Source of the DNA: Microbispora bryophytorum
GTDB taxonomy: Bacteria > Actinomycetota > Actinomycetes > Streptosporangiales > Streptosporangiaceae
NCBI RefSeq assembly: GCF_006874465.1
Contig: NZ_VIRL01000006.1
Span: 62,001-126,000 of the forward strand
Direction of reading: 5' to 3'
DNA: 64,000 bases
The position numbers were made by a program, and so were the translations under genes. The notes below the pieces were generated by a model. The model saw only the letters and a list, made by a program, of their open reading frames with translations. It made no database searches and was not told where the DNA came from. Numbering within the stretch: position 1 is the first letter of the stretch; each line of letters begins with the position of its first letter. Below are positions 25,031 through 34,149 of the stretch, in pieces.

Positions 25031-25123
25031 CTACTTCCGGCGACGGGGGCGGTTGTGGACCGCCATTTCGTACAGCACTCCGGTGAGGATCATGAGAACG
25101 ACGAGACCTACCGCTGCGAACAT
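25031..25123 (-). CDS. 30-residue single-pass membrane peptide
   Basis: A very short ORF with convincing signals: ATG 25123 is preceded by GGAAGGAG (25131-25138 on the minus strand) at 7 nt. The product starts MFAAVGLVVLMILTGVLYEM and ends AVHNRPRRRK, i.e. one hydrophobic helix and a basic cytoplasmic tail (positive-inside topology). No homologue is recognised. It may act on the DUF2269 protein encoded downstream on the same strand or be an independent membrane-protein modulator. Confidence 0.6.
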   Translation of the reverse strand: MFAAVGLVVLMILTGVLYEMAVHNRPRRRK

Positions 25124-25484
25124 GGGAGCGCTCCTTCCACGGGCATGTGGAACGACCAGCGCGAACAGAGGATGCCTGTCTATCGTCCGCCGATTGCAAC
25201 CCGGTCGGCAATCGATTATCGATGTCCCGGTACCGGTCTCCGGGAGCCACGGCCGCCGGCTCCCCGCTCGCGCCCGCCTTCCGCAGCTCGTCCGGTCACC
25301 ATCCGTCGCCTGGGAACGCGCCCCCGAATCACGCCGATGTGTTTAGCAATGCCCGACATGGCAGGCGATGAACCACTTCCCGACGTCCGGTAAAGGCGAC
25401 GGGTCGCGATCCGGGGCCGCGACTGAGCGCCGACCGGGCCGTGATCGCACCGGCTACCGGCCAGCCGGCTCATGGCTCGGGCGC
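25124..25484. other. Intergenic region without recognised genes
   Basis: 361 bp upstream of the 30-residue peptide and downstream of the VWA gene. It holds the peptide's ribosome site, an ATCGATTATCGAT palindrome near 25209-25221 and a GTCGCG/CGCGAC inverted repeat near 25405-25425. No coding frame with family resemblance is seen. Confidence 0.5.
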
Positions 25485-27428
25485 TCAGCGGGTGCGGCGG
25501 GCGCGCAGGAAGTCGCTGACGACGTACTCGCCGAGGCGGTCGGCGCTGGCGGAGAAGACGCGGCCGCCGTTGCGCCGGGCGACCTCGTCCACGAACTCCC
25601 GCAGCCGGTCGTCGGCGGCCAGCATGAAGACGTTGATCGTCGCGCGCCGCCGGGTCATCTTGTCGACCTCGGCGAGCGTCAGCGTCAACGTCTCCTGCGA
25701 CGGCGGCCACTCGAAGCGCGGCACGCCGTCACGCATCAGGTGCGCCGTCGGCTCGCCGTCGGTCACCACCAGGACCACCGGCTCGAAGTCCGGGTGCCGG
25801 TCGAGGTGCCGGCCCGCGATCAGCAGCGCGTGGTGCAGGTTGGTGCCCTGGACCATGTCCCATTCGAGCCCGGCCAGCTCGTCGGGCCGCAGCACCCGGG
25901 CGTAGTTCGAGAACCCGATGATCTGCACCGCGTCCTGCGGGAACTTCGAGGCCACCAGCGCCTGCAGGGCGAGCGCGGTCTGTTTGGCCGCCGCCCAGGT
26001 GCCGCGCAAGGCCATCGAGTAGGATAGGTCGACCAGCAGGCACACGGCCGCGGCCGAGCGCCGCTCGGTCTCCACGACCTCGAAGTCGTCCACCGACAGG
26101 CGCACCGGCGCGCCCCCGCCCCGCTGTACGCCGTTCACGACCGTGCGTACGACGTCGATGGGCTGCTCGTCGCCGAAGCGCCACAGACGGGTCGATCCGG
26201 TCGGCTCCCCGGCCGTGCCCGCGTCGCGCTGGTCGTGGTCGCCGCGGCGGCCCGAGTCGAGCGAGGCGAAGACCCGGCGCAGGGCGGTCTCCCCGAGCCG
26301 GCGTACGGCCTTGGGCGTGAGCTCCAGCTTGCCGCGGTTGCGGCGCAGGTAGCCCTGGGCCTCCAGCTCGCGCTCGACCTGCCGCAGGGCCTCCAGGTCG
26401 TCCACGGCCGAGCGGCCGAGCGCCCGCCTGACGGCGGCCTCGTCGATGTCGTCGAGCCGGGCGCCGGGGTAGTCCTGGCGCAGCGCGGTCTCCAGGTCGC
26501 CGAGGTCGGCCAGCTCCTGCAGGGCCGTCACGGCGTCGCCCATGCCCATCGGCTGCTCGCCGGACACCCGTTCGGGTGCGCCCCAGGCGAGGTCGGGGCG
26601 GCGGGCGGAGAGGGCGTCGCCGAGCCGGCGCATCTGCTCGGCCAGGCCCGCCTGCTCCAGCGTGTGGTTGATCAGCCCGGCCAGCTCCTCGCGCTGCTCC
26701 GGGGTGAGCGAGGCGAGCAGCCGCTGCGCGGCGGCGGCGCGGCGGGCGAGCTGGTCGACCAGCTCGTCGAGGTTCCGCGGGTTCTCGGGGAACATGTCCC
26801 CGTATTTCTGTATGAACTGGTCGAAGTCCTCCTGGGTGTGCTCGCCCCGGGCGTCACGGTCCAGCATGTCGTTGAGGTCCGACATCATCTGCCTGACCCG
26901 CTCCATGGCGGCCGGGTCGGGGTTGGCCAGCGCGTCGCGCATGCCGCGGAACCGGCTGTCGAGGACCTCCCGGCGCAGCAGGTCGCGCAGCTCCTCGAAC
27001 GTCTGCCGCGCGGCGGCCGAGCGCCAGTCGTAGCCGGCCAGCTCCTGGACCGCCCGCGCCGCGTCCGAGGGCAGCGCGTCCAGCGCCGACTCCCGGAAGC
27101 GGGCGTCATCGTAGGGATCGGGGAACAGTTCGGCCCGCTCCTGGCCGATCGCCTTGTCGAGCAGGGCGCGCGCGCGTTCCAGCGTGCCGTCGAGCCGGGT
27201 GTTGTCCCGCAGCTCGCGGCGGCGCCGCCGTACCTGGCGGAGCAGGTCGTCGAGGCCGCGACGGTCGGGAGCGCCGGGGAGCCCTCGCCTGAGCAGGTCG
27301 CGCAGCGCGTCGAGCGGTGTCGAGCCGGACAGGACGGCGTCGCCCATACCGTCCAGCGCCGAACGCACGTCGTAGGGGGGAGCCAGCGGATCCGGCCCGT
27401 CGTGGTACTCCCGGTAGAAGTAGCTCAT
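25485..27428 (-). CDS. VWA-domain protein, partner of a MoxR-type ATPase
   Basis: A 647-residue protein. The C-terminal ~190 residues are a von Willebrand A domain with an intact metal-ion-dependent adhesion site: AVCLLVDLSYSMALRG (DxSxS), the Thr of VQGTNLHHALL, and VVLVVTDGEPTAH (Asp). The first ~400 residues are Arg/Glu/Leu-rich and helical (RRRRRELRDN, LLRREVLDSRFRGM, RDARGEHTQEDFDQFIQKYG) and carry no known catalytic motif. ATG 27428 begins 7 bp after the ATPase gene stop, so the two are an operon. AAA/VWA pairs act as metal-insertion or protein-remodelling chaperones of the BchI/BchD type. The substrate is unknown. Confidence 0.9.
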   Translation of the reverse strand: MSYFYREYHDGPDPLAPPYDVRSALDGMGDAVLSGSTPLDALRDLLRRGLPGAPDRRGLDDLLRQVRRRRRELRDNTRLDGTLERARALLDKAIGQERAELFPDPYDDARFRESALDALPSDAARAVQELAGYDWRSAAARQTFEELRDLLRREVLDSRFRGMRDALANPDPAAMERVRQMMSDLNDMLDRDARGEHTQEDFDQFIQKYGDMFPENPRNLDELVDQLARRAAAAQRLLASLTPEQREELAGLINHTLEQAGLAEQMRRLGDALSARRPDLAWGAPERVSGEQPMGMGDAVTALQELADLGDLETALRQDYPGARLDDIDEAAVRRALGRSAVDDLEALRQVERELEAQGYLRRNRGKLELTPKAVRRLGETALRRVFASLDSGRRGDHDQRDAGTAGEPTGSTRLWRFGDEQPIDVVRTVVNGVQRGGGAPVRLSVDDFEVVETERRSAAAVCLLVDLSYSMALRGTWAAAKQTALALQALVASKFPQDAVQIIGFSNYARVLRPDELAGLEWDMVQGTNLHHALLIAGRHLDRHPDFEPVVLVVTDGEPTAHLMRDGVPRFEWPPSQETLTLTLAEVDKMTRRRATINVFMLAADDRLREFVDEVARRNGGRVFSASADRLGEYVVSDFLRARRTR

Positions 27429-27435
27429 GGCCGGG

Positions 27436-28845
27436 TCACGTCCGGTACACCGCGGTGCCGTCGGTCTCGTCCTTGGACAGCCTGCGCATCAGGTAGAGCC
27501 CCTCCAACGTGAACTCCAGGGCCGCGGCGGCGTGGCCGGGCGACTCGTCGCCCTCGCCCATGCCGAGCCGCGCCATGATCTTCGACAGGCCCTCGACGCG
27601 GCCGATCCTGCGCAGCAGCTCGTGAGCCGCCACCAGCTCGCCGGACTCGACCTGCGCGCCCTCGCCGAACCTGTCGAGCAGCGGCGCGAGGTCGGCGCCG
27701 CCGAGCGAGGCGCGGAAGGTCTCGGCCGTCGCGCGGCGCAGCAGGTGGGCGAGCACGTCGATCTCCCGCCCCTCCTCGCTGACCTCGAACTCGACCTTGC
27801 CGCGCAGCGTGTGGACCACGCCGGGCAGGTCGCACACCCGCGTGACGGGCCGCTCCTCCCCGGTCAGCGCGGCCCGCCGTACGGCGGAGGCGGCGGCGGT
27901 CTCGGCGGCGGCGATCGAGAAGCGGGCCGACACGCCCGAGCGGGAGTCGACGGCGGTGGACTCGCGGACCAGACGGGTGAACCTGGCGATCACCTCCACC
28001 AGGTGGTCGGGCAGGTCCGCGCCGAGGGCGTCGAGGTCGGCCTCCTGGCGGATCAGGACCAGCTCGTCCTCGACCGTGCGGGGGTAGTGGGTGCGGATCT
28101 CCGCGCCGAAGCGGTCCTTGAGCGGAGTGATGATCCGGCCGCGGTTGGTGTAGTCCTCGGGGTTCGCGCTGGCGATCAGCAGGATGTCGAGGGGGAGGCG
28201 CAGATTGTAGCCGCGGACCTGGATGTCGCGCTCCTCCAGCACGTTGAGCAGCGCCACCTGGATGCGCTCGGCCAGGTCGGGCAGCTCGTTGACGGAGAAG
28301 ACGCCCCGGTTGGTGCGGGGGACCAGGCCGTAGTGGACCGTCTCGGGGTCGCCGAGCGTGCGGCCCTCGGCGATCTTGATGGGGTCGACGTCGCCGATCA
28401 GGTCGCCGACCGAGGTGTCCGGCGTGGCCAGCTTCTCGCCGTACCGGTCCTCGCGGTGCTTCCAGGCAACCGGCAGATCGTCGCCGGTGTCGCCGGCCAG
28501 CCGCCGGCACCGGGCGCAGACCGGCGCGTACGGATGGTCGTTGATCTCACAGCCCTCGACCACGGGCGACCACTCGTCGAGCAGGCCGGTGACGGTGCGG
28601 ATCAGGCGGGTCTTGCCCTGGCCGCGCTCGCCGAGGAGCACGAGGTCGTGACCGGCGATCAGCGCCCTCTCCAGGTGGGGCAGGACGGTGTCGTCGAATC
28701 CGACGATGCCGGGGAACCGGTTCTCACCGGCCCGCAGCCGGGCCAGGAGGTTCTCCCTGATCTCGGCCTTGACCGTGCGGTGCCGGTGTCCACTCTCGCG
28801 CAGTTCACGCAGAGTGCTGGGGGCAGGCGTGGGCGATTTGTGCAC
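27436..28845 (-). CDS. MoxR / magnesium-chelatase-like AAA+ ATPase
   Basis: A 469-residue AAA+ ATPase. Walker A is LVLLGERGQGKTRLIRT near residue 70, Walker B is the family's VFSVNELPDL (DE replaced by NE), and sensor 1 is ILLIASANPEDYTNRGR, near residue 225. An insertion with GCEINDHPYAPVCARCRRLAG near residue 100 places three Cys as a possible metal site. The C-terminal helical lid follows. GTG 28845 starts the protein; it precedes the VWA gene in a two-gene operon and diverges from the FIST gene. The family remodels proteins or inserts metal with its VWA partner; cellular target not known. Confidence 0.93.
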   Translation of the reverse strand: MHKSPTPAPSTLRELRESGHRHRTVKAEIRENLLARLRAGENRFPGIVGFDDTVLPHLERALIAGHDLVLLGERGQGKTRLIRTVTGLLDEWSPVVEGCEINDHPYAPVCARCRRLAGDTGDDLPVAWKHREDRYGEKLATPDTSVGDLIGDVDPIKIAEGRTLGDPETVHYGLVPRTNRGVFSVNELPDLAERIQVALLNVLEERDIQVRGYNLRLPLDILLIASANPEDYTNRGRIITPLKDRFGAEIRTHYPRTVEDELVLIRQEADLDALGADLPDHLVEVIARFTRLVRESTAVDSRSGVSARFSIAAAETAAASAVRRAALTGEERPVTRVCDLPGVVHTLRGKVEFEVSEEGREIDVLAHLLRRATAETFRASLGGADLAPLLDRFGEGAQVESGELVAAHELLRRIGRVEGLSKIMARLGMGEGDESPGHAAAALEFTLEGLYLMRRLSKDETDGTAVYRT

Positions 28846-29006
28846 GGAGTCGAGCCTACGTCCCCATCAGACGATCCTGCAGCCCGGTTTGAGAGACGCG
28901 GCTGCCGGCGGCCCGGCCCAATTGGCCGGGCGGCCCGCGCGTTGACCTCCTGTCAGTGGGGAGAATCGGCCCAAGGAAACAGTCGCGGAGGAAGAGAGGG
29001 CGAGAC

Positions 29007-30233
29007 ATGGCGGTATTGACGAGCCGCTTCGCCGACGGTCTCGCCGTGGGCGCAAACCTGGTGGAAGCGGCCGAGACGGCCGTACGCCAGGCGTTGGCCG
29101 GCCTGTCGGGTCCGCCGGACCTGGTGTGCTTCTTCATCTGTGGGGACGATCCCGACGACGTGGACCGGGCGGGCCGGCGGGCGATGTCCGTCGCGTCCGG
29201 CGCCGACGTGATCGGCTGCAGCGCGACCGGCGTCATCGGCCACGGCCAGGGCGTGGAGCTGACCCCTGCCGTGAGCGCGTGGGCGGCCTCCCTCGGCGGC
29301 GCCAGGATCGACACCTTCGCCCTGGAGACGCTCAGGACGGAGGACCGGTTCGTGGTCGTGGGGCTGCCCGAACGCGTGTCCGACGACCGGGCGGCGATCC
29401 TGCTCGCCGACCCCTACACCTTCCCCACCGACGCGTTCATCGAGCACTCGCACGAGGTGCTGGGCAACCTGCCGATCGTCGGCGGCCTCGCCAACGGGCT
29501 CAAGGGCCGTGGTTCCGTGCGGCTGTTCGCCAACGGAGAGGTCCACGACTCCGGCGCGATCGGAGTGGTCATCGGCGGTGCGGTGAACATCGGCACGGTC
29601 GTGAGCCAGGGCTGCCGGCCCATCGGACCGTCCATGGTCGTCACCCGGGCCGAGGACAACGTGCTGCTGGAGCTCGCCGGCCAGCCCGCCCTGGCCCGCC
29701 TGGAGGACATCGTCAGCGCTCTCGACGAGGAGGACCGCGACCTGGTGGCCACCGGTTTACAGATCGGCATCGCCATGGACGAGTACGCCGAGCGCCACGA
29801 GCGCGGCGACTTCCTGATCCGCGGGGTCATCGGCATCGATCCCGAACGCGAGGCGGTGGCCGTCGGCGACGTGATCGAGATCGGCAGGACGGTCCGGTTC
29901 CAGGTCAGGGATGCCGAGACCGCCGACGAGGACCTCTACGAACTGCTCGACGCCCATCTGCAGCAGCACTCCGGCCGGGTCGAGGGGGCCCTGCTGTTCT
30001 CCTGCAACGGCCGGGGCTCGGGCATGTTCGACTCGGCAGACCACGACGCGCTCGCCGTACGCGAGACGCTGGGGCCGATCGGGGTGGCGGGGTTCTTCGC
30101 CGCGGGCGAGGTCGGGCCGGTCAGCGGGCACAACCACGTCCACGGCTTCACCGCGTCGCTGCTCGTCTTCTCCAGCGGCACCGGATTCTCCAGCGGCACG
30201 GGCCTGTCCACCGGCACGGGAGCGGGTGCGTGA
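29007..30233 (+). CDS. FIST-domain sensory protein
   Basis: A 408-residue cytosolic protein with a FIST_N domain (about residues 35-230: SGADVIGCSATGVIGHGQG, NLPIVGGLANGLKGRGSVRLF) and FIST_C domain (about 235-375, with LFSCNGRGSGMFDS and GFFAAGEVGPVSGHN). FIST modules bind small ligands such as amino acids and usually sit in signal-transduction proteins; here no output domain is fused. ATG 29007 follows GAGGAAGAGAGGGCGAG. The C-terminus is a Ser/Gly/Thr repeat (SSGTGFSSGTGLSTGTG). The stop overlaps the ROK kinase start (GTGA), so ligand sensing may be linked to sugar phosphorylation (inference). Confidence 0.88.
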   Translation: MAVLTSRFADGLAVGANLVEAAETAVRQALAGLSGPPDLVCFFICGDDPDDVDRAGRRAMSVASGADVIGCSATGVIGHGQGVELTPAVSAWAASLGGARIDTFALETLRTEDRFVVVGLPERVSDDRAAILLADPYTFPTDAFIEHSHEVLGNLPIVGGLANGLKGRGSVRLFANGEVHDSGAIGVVIGGAVNIGTVVSQGCRPIGPSMVVTRAEDNVLLELAGQPALARLEDIVSALDEEDRDLVATGLQIGIAMDEYAERHERGDFLIRGVIGIDPEREAVAVGDVIEIGRTVRFQVRDAETADEDLYELLDAHLQQHSGRVEGALLFSCNGRGSGMFDSADHDALAVRETLGPIGVAGFFAAGEVGPVSGHNHVHGFTASLLVFSSGTGFSSGTGLSTGTGAGA

Positions 30234-31198
30234 GCGACCTCACGTTGGCCGTCGACATCGGCGGCACGAAGTTCGCGGCGGGCCTGGTGGAGCCGGACGG
30301 GCAGGTCGTGACCGCCGAGCGGGCCGCCACCCCGCAGGGCGGCGACGCCGAGACGCTGTGGCGGACGCTGACCAGCCTGCTCGACCGGCTGGACGTGCCC
30401 GCCGCCCTCGCCGGCGTGGGCGTCGGCTGCGGCGGCCCGATGACCTGGCCAGAGGGGGAGGTCTCTCCGCTCAACATGGGCGGCTGGCGCGGTTTCCCGC
30501 TGCGCGGGAGGCTGGCCGCCCGCTTTCCCGGCGTCCCGGTCCGCATCCACAACGACGCCGTCTGCCTGGCCGTCGCCGAGCACTGGTGCGGCGCCGGGCG
30601 GGGGAGCGCGGCCATGCTGGGGATGGTCGTGTCGACGGGCGTCGGCGGCGGGCTGATCCTCGGCGGCAGGCTCATCGACGGCGGGACCGGCAACGCGGGT
30701 CACATCGGCCATGTCGTGGTCGACCCCGAGGGCCCGCCCTGCGGCTGCGGCGGCAACGGCTGCCTGGAGGCGATCGCCCGTGGCCCCGGCCTCGCCGCCT
30801 GGGCGCTCGCCCAGGGCTGGTCTCCGGGCGACGCCGCCACCGAAGGGGACCTCTACCGGGAGGAGGGGACGGCCACCGCGCGCAGGCTGGCCGCCGACGC
30901 CGCGGCGGGCGACGCGATCGCGCTGGCCGCGATGGCCAGGGCCGGGCGTGCCCTCGGCGTCGCGATCGCCTCGGCCGTCAACCTGTGCGACCTCGATCTC
31001 GTGACCGTCGGCGGCGGGCTCAGCCAGGCGGGCGATCTGCTGTTCGGGCCCCTGGAGGAGGCCTTGCGGGAGCACACCCGGATGGAATTCGCCGGGCGGG
31101 TGCGGGTCGTGCCCGCCGCGCTCGGTCAGGACGCCGGTCTCGTCGGCGCCGCCGCCCTTGTGATCGAGGGAGACAGATACTGGCGCCCCGGCCTCTGA
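30230..31198 (+). CDS. ROK-family sugar kinase (glucokinase-like)
   Basis: A 322-residue ROK kinase that phosphorylates glucose, N-acetylhexosamine or a related sugar with ATP. The phosphate motif is LTLAVDIGGTKFAAGLV, the catalytic Asp lies in RIHNDAVCLAVAEHW, the ROK signature is TGNAGHIGHVVVDPEG, and the zinc-binding CGCGGNGCLEAIA follows near residue 170. GTG 30230 overlaps the FIST stop by 4 bp. There is no DNA-binding N-terminus, so this is an enzyme rather than a NagC-type repressor. Glucose specificity is likely but not proven by the sequence. Confidence 0.93.
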   Translation: MSDLTLAVDIGGTKFAAGLVEPDGQVVTAERAATPQGGDAETLWRTLTSLLDRLDVPAALAGVGVGCGGPMTWPEGEVSPLNMGGWRGFPLRGRLAARFPGVPVRIHNDAVCLAVAEHWCGAGRGSAAMLGMVVSTGVGGGLILGGRLIDGGTGNAGHIGHVVVDPEGPPCGCGGNGCLEAIARGPGLAAWALAQGWSPGDAATEGDLYREEGTATARRLAADAAAGDAIALAAMARAGRALGVAIASAVNLCDLDLVTVGGGLSQAGDLLFGPLEEALREHTRMEFAGRVRVVPAALGQDAGLVGAAALVIEGDRYWRPGL

Positions 31199-31235
31199 AG
31201 GCGTGTCGCCTGCCGGGACCTGTGATGATTGGCCC

Positions 31236-32450
31236 ATGGCTGTCCCACAGGTGACGTACGAGGACGTCGTCGCCGCGCGCGAGTTGCTGTCGGAAGTGGC
31301 GGCGCTGACGCCGGTCCTGCACTCACGGATGCTGTCCGAGATCGTCGGCGGCCCGGTGCACCTCAAATGCGAGAACCTCCAACGGGCCGGGTCGTTCAAG
31401 GTCCGGGGGGCGTACGTGCGGATCGCGCGGCTGAGCGAGGAGGAGCGGGCCAGGGGTGTGGTGGCGGCCAGCGCGGGCAACCACGCGCAGGGCGTGGCGC
31501 TGGGCTCGTCGCTCGTCGGGGCGAAGTCGACCGTCTACATGCCCGAGGGCGCGCCGCTGCCCAAGGTGGAGGCCACCCGGGCGTACGGCGCGGACGTGGT
31601 CTTCGCGGGGCACACGGTCGACCAGGCCCTGCGGGTGGCCAAGGAGCACGCCGACCGGACCGGCGCGGTGTTCATCCATCCGTTCGACCACCCCGACGTG
31701 ATCGCCGGGCAGGGCACGGTCGGCCTGGAGATCCTTGAGCAGCTTCCCGGCACGGCCACGATCGTGCTGCCCATCGGCGGCGGCGGTCTGGCGGCGGGGG
31801 TCGCGCTCGCCGTGAAGTCCCAGCGTCCCGGGATCAAGGTGGTGGGCGTGCAGGCCGAGCGGGCCGCGGCCTATCCCGACTCGCTGGCCGCGGGCCGGCC
31901 CGTCATGGTCGAGCCCACATCGACGATGGCGGACGGCATCGCGGTCGGGCGGCCGGGCGACCTGCCGTTCGAGCTCATCCACTATCTGGTCGACAGTGTC
32001 GTGACGGTCTCGGAGGAGTCGCTGTCGCGGGCCCTGCTGCTGTGCCTCGAACGCTCGAAGCTGCTGGCGGAGCCGGCCGGGGTGGCGGGGGTCGCGGCGC
32101 TGCTCGACCAGCCGCACGCGTTCGAGCCGCCGGTGGTCGTCGTGCTGTCGGGCGGCAACATCGACCCGCTGCTGCTGGCCAGGGTGTTGCGGCACGGCCT
32201 GGCGGCGGCGGGCCGCTACCTCGCCTTCCGCATCCGGCTGACCGACCGTCCCGGGGCGCTGGCCGCGCTGCTGGCCCGGCTGGCCGACCTCGGCGCCAAC
32301 GTGCTCGACGTGGTGCACGAGCGGTTCGGCTCCCGGCTGCATCTGGAGGAGGCCGAGGTCCTGCTGCAACTGGAGACCCGCGGCCCCGCGCACTGCGACG
32401 AGGTGCTGAGCGCGCTGCGGGGGGACGGCTACAAGTTGCTGTTCTCCTGA
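31236..32450 (+). CDS. ilvA: Threonine ammonia-lyase with one ACT domain
   Basis: A 404-residue PLP enzyme converting threonine to 2-oxobutanoate and ammonia. The PLP Lys is in RAGSFKVRGAY near residue 55, the Asn/Ser block SAGNHAQGVALG follows, and the phosphate-binding loop is PIGGGGLAAG near residue 180. A single C-terminal ACT-like domain (RIRLTDRPGALAALLARLADLGANV) indicates the shorter, allosterically simpler form found across actinomycetes. ATG 31236 follows TGATGAT (a possible -10 ending 7-8 nt upstream), with no ribosome site, so the mRNA may be leaderless. Isoleucine synthesis or threonine catabolism cannot be decided. A bidirectional terminator follows at once. Confidence 0.93.
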   Translation: MAVPQVTYEDVVAARELLSEVAALTPVLHSRMLSEIVGGPVHLKCENLQRAGSFKVRGAYVRIARLSEEERARGVVAASAGNHAQGVALGSSLVGAKSTVYMPEGAPLPKVEATRAYGADVVFAGHTVDQALRVAKEHADRTGAVFIHPFDHPDVIAGQGTVGLEILEQLPGTATIVLPIGGGGLAAGVALAVKSQRPGIKVVGVQAERAAAYPDSLAAGRPVMVEPTSTMADGIAVGRPGDLPFELIHYLVDSVVTVSEESLSRALLLCLERSKLLAEPAGVAGVAALLDQPHAFEPPVVVVLSGGNIDPLLLARVLRHGLAAAGRYLAFRIRLTDRPGALAALLARLADLGANVLDVVHERFGSRLHLEEAEVLLQLETRGPAHCDEVLSALRGDGYKLLFS

Positions 32451-32470
32451 CCCGCGTGGCGCGGGTCAGG
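32446..32470. terminator. Bidirectional hairpin containing both stop codons
   Basis: CCTGACCCGC (32446-32455) pairs with GCGGGTCAGG (32461-32470) across a 5-nt loop. The left arm contains the TGA of ilvA and the right arm the TGA of the convergent peptidase gene. Confidence 0.75.
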
Positions 32471-34022
32471 GTCCGGCGAGCGGGGCGGGACGCCTCGGCT
32501 GGAACAGCCAGGCGTCGAACAGCCCCTTGAGGTTCTTGCCCGAGATCCGCTCGGCCAGCGCGATGAACTCCTGTGTCGTGACGTTGCCGTACCTGTGGGC
32601 GTCGGTCCACGCCCTGATCAGCGGGAAGAACTTGTCGTCGCCGATCTCCCGGCGCAGGGCGTGCAGCGTCATCGCGCCGCGGTTGTAGACGGCCGCGCCG
32701 AACAGGTCGTCGGCGCGGGCGGCGCCCGGAGGGTAGGCCCACATCGGGTCCGCCGCGTTCGCGTACAGGCGTTTGAAGGCCGAATCGGCGGTGCCCTGGC
32801 CGGTGTGCTCCGCCCACAGCCATTCGGCGTACGTCGCGAAGCCCTCGTTCAGCCACAGGTCGCGCCAGCGCGTGATGGTCAGGCTGTCGCCGAACCACTG
32901 GTGCGCGAGCTCGTGCGCGATGATCGCGGGCTCGGGGGAGAAGCCGCCGTAGATGGGCTTGGTCTGGTTCTCCAGCGCGTATCCCGCCGCGTAGTCGTCG
33001 ATCACGCCGCCCGTGGAGGAGAAGGGGTACGGCCCGAACACGGTCGACCAGTAGTCGGTGATCTTCCCCGTCTGCGTGAGGAGTTGGTCGAGCGAACCGC
33101 GGAAGGAGTCCGCGACGGCGACGTAGATCGGCAGGCCCTTGTCGCTCGTGCCGGTGCGGACCTGGAACTTGCCGGTCGTCATCGTGGCGAGGTAGCTCGC
33201 CATCGGGTGCTTCTCCCGCCAGGCGAAGGTCGTCCTGCCCGCCTTGGTCTGCGGCGTCCCCGTCATCTCGCCGTTGGCGATCGCGGTCAGCCCCTCGGGA
33301 ACGGTGATCCGGAAGTCGTAGGTCGCCTTGTCCGACGGGTGGTCGTTCGACGGGAACCAGGTCTTCGCGCCGTTCGGCTCACATGTCACGAACGCGCCGT
33401 CCGCGGTGGAGATGAAGCCGTATTCGCCGAGGTTGGCGGAGTCGTGCATCGGTTCGGGCACGCCCGCGTAGTCGACCGTGACCGCGAACCGGTGGCCGTT
33501 CGAGATCCGCTTGCCCGGCTCGATCACGAGCTCGTCCTTGCTGCGGTCGAACGAGGCCGCCCCGCCGTCCACCGTCACCCGGCTCACCGTGAGCCCGTGC
33601 AGGTCGAGGTCGAACGACGTCAGGTCCTGTGCGGCCTTGGCCTCGATCGTGGCGCTGCCCGCGAGCTTCCTGGACGCCGGGTCGTACGACAGGCGCAGGT
33701 CGTAGTGCTGGACGTCGTAGCCGCCGTTGCCGTCGTCGGGGAAGTCCGGGTCGCCGATCCCCGGGGCGCCCGTGGTGCTCTTCGACGCGCCCGGTGTCAC
33801 CGGGGCGACCGCCGCCGCCTGGGACGGCGCGACGACCGCGCCCTCGGACGGCGCGCAGGCCGTCGCGGCCCCCACGGCCACGGCACAGATCAGGGCGGAG
33901 ACCGATCTGCCGGCCCGTACGCCGGCCCGCGTCGTGGTCGGCGTCGTGGTCGGCGTCGTGGTCGGCGCGGTGGTCGATGCGGTGGTCGGCCCTGGGAACG
34001 GAGGAAGACGATGCGTGGACAT
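32466..34022 (-). CDS. Exported M1-family metallopeptidase
   Basis: A 518-residue aminopeptidase of the gluzincin class. Zinc ligands and catalytic Glu lie in IIAHELAHQWFGDSLT plus WLNEGFATYAEW, and the exopeptidase loop is YALENQTKP in place of GAMEN. An N-terminal hydrophobic segment (SALICAVAVGAATACAPSEG) with a possible lipobox Cys indicates a surface lipoprotein or secreted enzyme. The stretch before it is a Thr/Pro low-complexity run. ATG 34022 is chosen; the longer frame (34091) adds residues before the cytosolic N-terminus and cannot be excluded. The C-terminal ERAP1-like domain of longer M1 enzymes is absent. Confidence 0.88.
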   Translation of the reverse strand: MSTHRLPPFPGPTTASTTAPTTTPTTTPTTTRAGVRAGRSVSALICAVAVGAATACAPSEGAVVAPSQAAAVAPVTPGASKSTTGAPGIGDPDFPDDGNGGYDVQHYDLRLSYDPASRKLAGSATIEAKAAQDLTSFDLDLHGLTVSRVTVDGGAASFDRSKDELVIEPGKRISNGHRFAVTVDYAGVPEPMHDSANLGEYGFISTADGAFVTCEPNGAKTWFPSNDHPSDKATYDFRITVPEGLTAIANGEMTGTPQTKAGRTTFAWREKHPMASYLATMTTGKFQVRTGTSDKGLPIYVAVADSFRGSLDQLLTQTGKITDYWSTVFGPYPFSSTGGVIDDYAAGYALENQTKPIYGGFSPEPAIIAHELAHQWFGDSLTITRWRDLWLNEGFATYAEWLWAEHTGQGTADSAFKRLYANAADPMWAYPPGAARADDLFGAAVYNRGAMTLHALRREIGDDKFFPLIRAWTDAHRYGNVTTQEFIALAERISGKNLKGLFDAWLFQPRRPAPLAGP

Positions 34023-34149
34023 ATGTCTGGCAACTCTACGGGAGGCCGCGGTGTGGTCCGGGTAGTGACTTCGGGTGTTTGCCCTGCTCATGGGGGTCGT
34101 GGGGGTTGTGGGGTCGCGGGGGTCTGGGGCGTCCCCGGACGGCCAGGTC

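Noticed and set aside
29126-30229. Fusion of the ROK kinase with an Arg-rich N-terminal domain
   Set aside because: The upstream frame is a shadow of the FIST gene; the kinase starts at the GTGA overlap.
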